From JBKQVT01 sp052139835 (GTDB lineage Bacteria; Planctomycetota; Planctomycetia; Pirellulales; Thermoguttaceae), in contig JBKQVT010000058.1 of assembly GCA_052139835.1 (NCBI GenBank), positions 1 to 7,076 of the forward strand: a DNA stretch of 7,076 nucleotides, written 5' to 3'. Numbering within the stretch: position 1 is the first letter of the stretch; every line of letters starts with the position of its first letter. Made by a program: the position numbers and the translations under genes. Of this stretch, positions 3,622 through 7,076 are shown one piece after another. The notes beneath the pieces were generated by a model. It was given only the letters and a program-made list of their open reading frames with translations, ran no database searches and was not told the origin of the DNA.

Positions 3622-4594
3622 AACCGCCATTTCGGTCGTCAGTTCTGACGTCTTGTTGACCCTCTTTGGCGCCTGCGATCAGCACGTGCGGAGGATCCGC
3701 GATGCGCTGGGGGTGAGCATCTCGACCAGCGACGGCCGGATTCATATTCGCGGCGACGACCAGGCGGTGGCCCGCGCCACCGAGGTCATCGAGCAGCTTC
3801 AGGCCTATGCGCAGCGTCACGGGGAGTTGGCGGCGGAGGACGTGATGCGGGTGCTGGAGGACGTGCGCCGCGGGGAGCCGGCCTCGTCGCCGCCGCCGAT
3901 CGAGGTCTTCAAGCCGGGGCGGCAAATCCGGCCGCGGACGCGGGGACAGGCCCGCTACCTGGAGGCCATCGGCGGGCACGACATCGTGCTCTGCCACGGG
4001 CCGGCGGGGACCGGCAAGACCTTCCTGGCCGTGGCCATGGCCGTGGCCGCCTTGAAGGCCGAGCGGCTCCGCAAGATCGTCCTGGTGCGTCCCGCCGTCG
4101 AGGCCGGCGAGAGCCTGGGCTTCCTCCCCGGCGACCTGCAGGCCAAGCTCAATCCCTACTTGCGGCCGCTGATGGACGCCCTGCGGGAAATGATGGATTA
4201 CGACCTCGTGAAGCGCTACACCGAAGAGGACCTCATCGAGGTCATCCCCCTGGCCTACATGCGGGGGCGGACGCTCAACGAGGCCTTTATCATCCTCGAC
4301 GAGGCGCAGAACACGACCGTGGCGCAGATGAAGATGTTTCTCACGCGGATGGGCGCCGGGTCGAAGATCGTGGTCTCCGGCGACATTACGCAGATCGATC
4401 TGCCCGCGCACGCCAAGAGCGGGCTGGTCGACGCCCTGGACCGTTTGCGGGGGATCGCGGGGATTGCCGCCGTGGAGCTGACCACCGCCGACATCGTCCG
4501 CCATCCGCTGGTACAAGAGATCGTGGACGCTTACGAAGGCGGCGCGCGGAGACGGCATCACTTGACCGAGGAGCATCGCGGCCCGCGCGATTGA
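3614..4594 (+). CDS. phoH: PhoH/YbeZ-family ATPase
   Basis: 326-aa cytoplasmic P-loop ATPase of the PhoH/YbeZ family, close to usual length. The N-terminal ~65 residues (LLTLFGACDQHVRRIRDALG…IHIRGDDQAVARATEVIEQL) form the KH-like putative RNA-binding region typical of YbeZ-type PhoH. A linker then leads to the ATPase core: RPRTRGQARYLEAI (107-119), Walker A GPAGTGKT (129-136), VRPAVEAGESLGFLPGD (158-174), Walker B FIILDEAQN (225-233), SGDITQIDLP (255-264) and DIVRHPLVQEIV (293-304). In other bacteria YbeZ works with the YbeY endonuclease in rRNA maturation and RNA stress responses; ybeY lies two genes downstream here. ATG 3614 is the only start after the in-frame TGA at 3581, and it has no evident Shine-Dalgarno. 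First gene of the three-gene operon; the next ATG follows after 7 nt. Confidence 0.95.
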   Translation: MNETAISVVSSDVLLTLFGACDQHVRRIRDALGVSISTSDGRIHIRGDDQAVARATEVIEQLQAYAQRHGELAAEDVMRVLEDVRRGEPASSPPPIEVFKPGRQIRPRTRGQARYLEAIGGHDIVLCHGPAGTGKTFLAVAMAVAALKAERLRKIVLVRPAVEAGESLGFLPGDLQAKLNPYLRPLMDALREMMDYDLVKRYTEEDLIEVIPLAYMRGRTLNEAFIILDEAQNTTVAQMKMFLTRMGAGSKIVVSGDITQIDLPAHAKSGLVDALDRLRGIAGIAAVELTTADIVRHPLVQEIVDAYEGGARRRHHLTEEHRGPRD

Positions 4595-4601
4595 GCTACC
4601 G

Positions 4602-6914
4602 ATGGCCACGGGGGGTCAGAAAAGGACACGATCGGAGCGGGTCGCCGCGCTGGAGTTGCCGCCGGGGCAATGGGAGCGGGCCTGGATTAGCCTGCGGCGG
4701 CGCGACGTGCTGGCGCGGATCGGCCTGGCGTTGGCGGCGGCGGTGGCCATGTGCTGCGCGATCCACGCCTGGGATCCGCCCTTTTCCTACCGCATGGGGC
4801 ACGTGCCCGCGCGCGACATCATGGCCCGGCTGCCGTTCACCCAGGCGAAGCCGCAGGAAACGCAGCAGAAGCAACAGCAGGCCCGCAACGGCGTGCGTTG
4901 GATTTTCAGCCGCGACCCCAAGCCGCTGGAGCAGTTGGGGGCGTCGCTTTACCTGGCGGTGGTGCAGTTGACGACGCCGGCGACTCTGACGGAGGCGACG
5001 AGGCCCTTGTGGCGGAAGTTTCAGCCGCTGCCGGCGGCGGGCGCGTCATCGGCGGCGGGGCCGCGTACGGACGAGAAGGCGTTCCAGGCGTTCCGCGCCG
5101 CCTTGACGGGTACGGAGAACCTTGCCCGTTTCCAACGCGACCTGGCAGCCGCCTTGACCCCCTTCGAGCAACGAGGATTATTGGACCTCAAGCCGGACAA
5201 GGGGGGCGAGCAACCGCGGCTGGGCAATCCGGAAGAGATCCTGGTGCACGCGGCCGGGCAGGCAGAGCCGCTGGAGGTTGTGACCGTCGCCGACGTGCTC
5301 CTCGGCGACGGCGCCGCCATCCACCGCAGCCTGCAAGAGCACTTCCAGAGCCGCGACGTGGCCGACCGCGTGTTCGCCTGGCTCTGGCCCCAACTGCCGG
5401 CGGCAGTCACGCTGAAGCAGGAACAACAGGACCAGGAGGCGACGCGGCGTGCCCAGGACGAGGCGGCCGCCGCGGTGCCGTCGGCGGTGCATACCTTCCC
5501 GGTGGGTTCCTCGGTGGCGCTGGCGGAGCACCCCCTGGACGCCGAGCAGATCGAGCTTCTAAAGCTGGAGTACGCCGCCTATCTCGCCCATCGCCCCGCC
5601 GCCTTGCGACTGGCCCGCACCGCCGCCGTCCTCTTCCTCCTCTTCGCGCTGCTGATGCTCTGCGGCATCCACATGCGTTATCGCCAGCGCGGGCCGCTGG
5701 CCAGCCTGGGACGCTTGAGCGTCATCCTAGTCCTGGCGCTGGCCACGGTCGTGCTGGCGCGCTGGGCCGCCTTGGACCCCTGGCGGGCGGAACTGGCGCC
5801 GCTGTTGCTCTTCGGCATGACCATGGCCATCGTCTACCGCCAGGAGCTGGCCCTGCTGATGTCGGGTATCCTGGCGTGGGTGGTCACGCTGGCCGTCGGC
5901 CACGGCCTGCCCGAATACATCCTCCTGCTGGGCACGCTCACCGCCGCCGTGGTCACCCTGGGACAGATCCGCAGCCGCAGCAAGCTGATCTACGTCGGCC
6001 TGGCCGCCGGCGGCGTGGCCTTCGTGCTGGGCGTGGTGCTGTCGGTGATCAACAGTCAGTCGTTGGACGCGGCCTTGTTCCGCGACGCCGCCTGGACCGG
6101 CATGTGGGCCGTGGCCGCCGGCTTCATCATGACCGGGCTGCTCCCCTTCATCGAGCAGGGCTTCGGCGTGCTGACCGATCTGAGCCTGCTGGAGCTGGGC
6201 GACGTGACCCATCCGCTGCTGCAGGAGCTGGTCCGCCGCGCGCCGAGCACCTACAGCCACTCGATGACGGTGGGTTCGATCGCCGAAGCGGCGGCCGAGA
6301 GCATCGGCGCCCGCGGCCTGCTGGCCCGCGTGGGCGCCTATTTCCACGACATCGGCAAGATGCTCAAGCCGGGCTACTTCATCGAGAACCAGGGCTCCGA
6401 GACTAGCCGCCACGAGGCCCTCGTACCGGCCATGAGCACGCTGGTGATTATCGCCCACATCAAGGACGGCTCCGACCTGGCGCGGCAGCATCACCTGCCG
6501 CAGCCGATCATCGACCTCATCCAGCAGCATCACGGCACCACGCTGGTCGAGTATTTCTACGACCGTGCCCACCAGAAGGGCGGCGACGCCAACGGCAACG
6601 AGGTGGATGAGAGCATCTTCCGCTATCCCGGCCCCCGGCCGCAGACCAAGGAAGCGGCCGTGCTCATGCTGGCCGACGCCGTGGAAAGCGCCAGCCGCAC
6701 GCTGGTCGATCCCACCCCGGCGCGCATCGAAAGCCTCGTCCGTGGACTGGCCGAGCACCGCCTGCACGGCGGCCAGTTCGACGAAAGCGGCCTCACCCTC
6801 CGCGAACTCCGCACCATCGAACGCTCCATGGTCATGTCGCTGACGGCCATCTATCATGGACGGCTGAAATATCCGGAACCGCGCACGGCGTGGGAGAAGA
6901 AAACCCCCGCCTGA
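4602..6914 (+). CDS. pgpH: Membrane 7TM-HD phosphodiesterase (PgpH/YqfF family)
   Basis: 770-aa membrane protein with the family's full plan. A first helix (~38-55) anchors a ~280-residue extracytoplasmic domain of the 7TMR-HDED type (57-337), with VPARDIMARLPF near its start and a Gln-rich stretch at 83-94. Seven membrane helices follow at about 338-357, 370-389, 396-413, 416-432, 436-454, 461-483 and 496-516. The cytoplasmic HD domain keeps the metal ligands: His553 (YSHSMTVG), His582-Asp583 (YFHDIGKM), His619 (IIAHI), His643/644 (QQHHGT) and Asp692 (LADAVESA). Characterised relatives (Listeria PgpH) cleave cyclic di-AMP to pApA; the same substrate here is inference, since no diadenylate cyclase is in view. 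The extracytoplasmic domain is thought to sense a ligand. ATG 4602, 7 nt after phoH, lacks a clear Shine-Dalgarno, so translational coupling is likely. ybeY starts 4 nt after its stop. Confidence 0.92.
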   Translation: MATGGQKRTRSERVAALELPPGQWERAWISLRRRDVLARIGLALAAAVAMCCAIHAWDPPFSYRMGHVPARDIMARLPFTQAKPQETQQKQQQARNGVRWIFSRDPKPLEQLGASLYLAVVQLTTPATLTEATRPLWRKFQPLPAAGASSAAGPRTDEKAFQAFRAALTGTENLARFQRDLAAALTPFEQRGLLDLKPDKGGEQPRLGNPEEILVHAAGQAEPLEVVTVADVLLGDGAAIHRSLQEHFQSRDVADRVFAWLWPQLPAAVTLKQEQQDQEATRRAQDEAAAAVPSAVHTFPVGSSVALAEHPLDAEQIELLKLEYAAYLAHRPAALRLARTAAVLFLLFALLMLCGIHMRYRQRGPLASLGRLSVILVLALATVVLARWAALDPWRAELAPLLLFGMTMAIVYRQELALLMSGILAWVVTLAVGHGLPEYILLLGTLTAAVVTLGQIRSRSKLIYVGLAAGGVAFVLGVVLSVINSQSLDAALFRDAAWTGMWAVAAGFIMTGLLPFIEQGFGVLTDLSLLELGDVTHPLLQELVRRAPSTYSHSMTVGSIAEAAAESIGARGLLARVGAYFHDIGKMLKPGYFIENQGSETSRHEALVPAMSTLVIIAHIKDGSDLARQHHLPQPIIDLIQQHHGTTLVEYFYDRAHQKGGDANGNEVDESIFRYPGPRPQTKEAAVLMLADAVESASRTLVDPTPARIESLVRGLAEHRLHGGQFDESGLTLRELRTIERSMVMSLTAIYHGRLKYPEPRTAWEKKTPA

Positions 6915-6918
6915 GATC

Positions 6919-7076
6919 GTGACCACCATCGCCATCGCCAACCGACAAACGCTGCTGCCGATCGACGAGGGGGCGATCCGCCGGGCGGTCCGTGCCATCT
7001 TGGCCGACGAGATCCCCGGCAAAGCGACGATCAGCGTGGCCGTGGTCGACGACGACGCGATCAGCAAGCTGAACGA
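6919..7076 (+). CDS. ybeY: Endoribonuclease YbeY, 5' part only
   Basis: The first 52 codons plus 2 bases of an open frame running off the window end. Starting at GTG 6919 it reads TTIAIANRQ, LPIDEGAIRRAVRAILADEI and ATISVAVVDDDAISKLN, the usual N-terminal pattern of YbeY: a beta strand, an alpha helix, then the I-S-V-A-V-V-D-D strand leading to the LN motif. YbeY is a single-strand-specific metallo-endoribonuclease needed for 16S rRNA 3'-end maturation and ribosome quality control. The zinc-binding HxxxHxxxxxH lies beyond the window, so catalytic competence cannot be judged. GTG is the only plausible start: it is 4 nt after the pgpH stop and gives the normal N-terminus. Its place behind phoH and pgpH matches the phoH-yqfF-ybeY order of Firmicutes. 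Confidence 0.9.
   Translation, partial: MTTIAIANRQTLLPIDEGAIRRAVRAILADEIPGKATISVAVVDDDAISKLN

Noticed and set aside
3575..4609. Minus-strand open frame (344 codons) opposite phoH
   Set aside because: Mirror of the PhoH gene with its intact Walker motifs; composition typical of an antisense shadow, no recognisable domain.
5727..7067. Long minus-strand open frame (446 codons) opposite pgpH and ybeY
   Set aside because: It is antisense to well-conserved 7TM-HD and YbeY coding sequence; its Gln/Gly/Arg/His-rich composition is that of a high-GC shadow and shows no family motif.

Overview
The window is high-GC bacterial DNA that looks like a planctomycete, most likely from the Pirellulales side of Planctomycetota. 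Three things point there: a small membrane protein with the RFQFS…LLLLVVVVAIPCSWLA segment that recurs in planctomycete proteomes, a two-zinc-ribbon protein starting MAIRVVCRNGH, and intergenic spacers full of 7-bp-periodic repeats. This assignment is from recognition, not from a search. No rRNA, tRNA, CRISPR array, transposase or prophage gene was seen.

Left part (1-1657, minus strand): a strong promoter (TTGTCA-N17-TAAAAT) drives rplM (L13) and then rpsI (S9). The usual tight pairing of these two genes is interrupted by a 117-bp spacer made of heptamer repeats that can fold into a long hairpin. Downstream, a small three-helix membrane protein has its own promoter only 6 nt from its ATG.

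Middle part (1658-3613, plus strand): a spacer with two further heptad arrays and a short GC hairpin leads to cdsA (CDP-diacylglycerol synthase), apparently leaderless. A palindromic repeat element with the same hairpin core starts just after the cdsA stop. Next come a 115-aa double zinc-ribbon protein with a strong Shine-Dalgarno, a hairpin after its stop, and an AT-rich 51-bp inverted repeat built from five copies of TTATGCT/AGCATAA.

Right part (3614-7076, plus strand): a tight operon phoH (ybeZ-like) – 7TM-HD phosphodiesterase (pgpH/yqfF family) – ybeY (cut by the window end), with gaps of 7 and 4 nt. This order is also known from Firmicutes. It places an RNA-linked PhoH ATPase and the rRNA-processing endonuclease YbeY around a membrane HD phosphodiesterase that in Firmicutes degrades cyclic di-AMP.

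The genes are housekeeping. What deserves attention is between them: the heptad/hairpin repeat family, the TTATGCT palindrome cluster, and several -10 boxes that sit 6-7 nt before an ATG, suggesting leaderless transcripts and, before phoH, a possible 19-codon leader peptide overlapping the phoH start.
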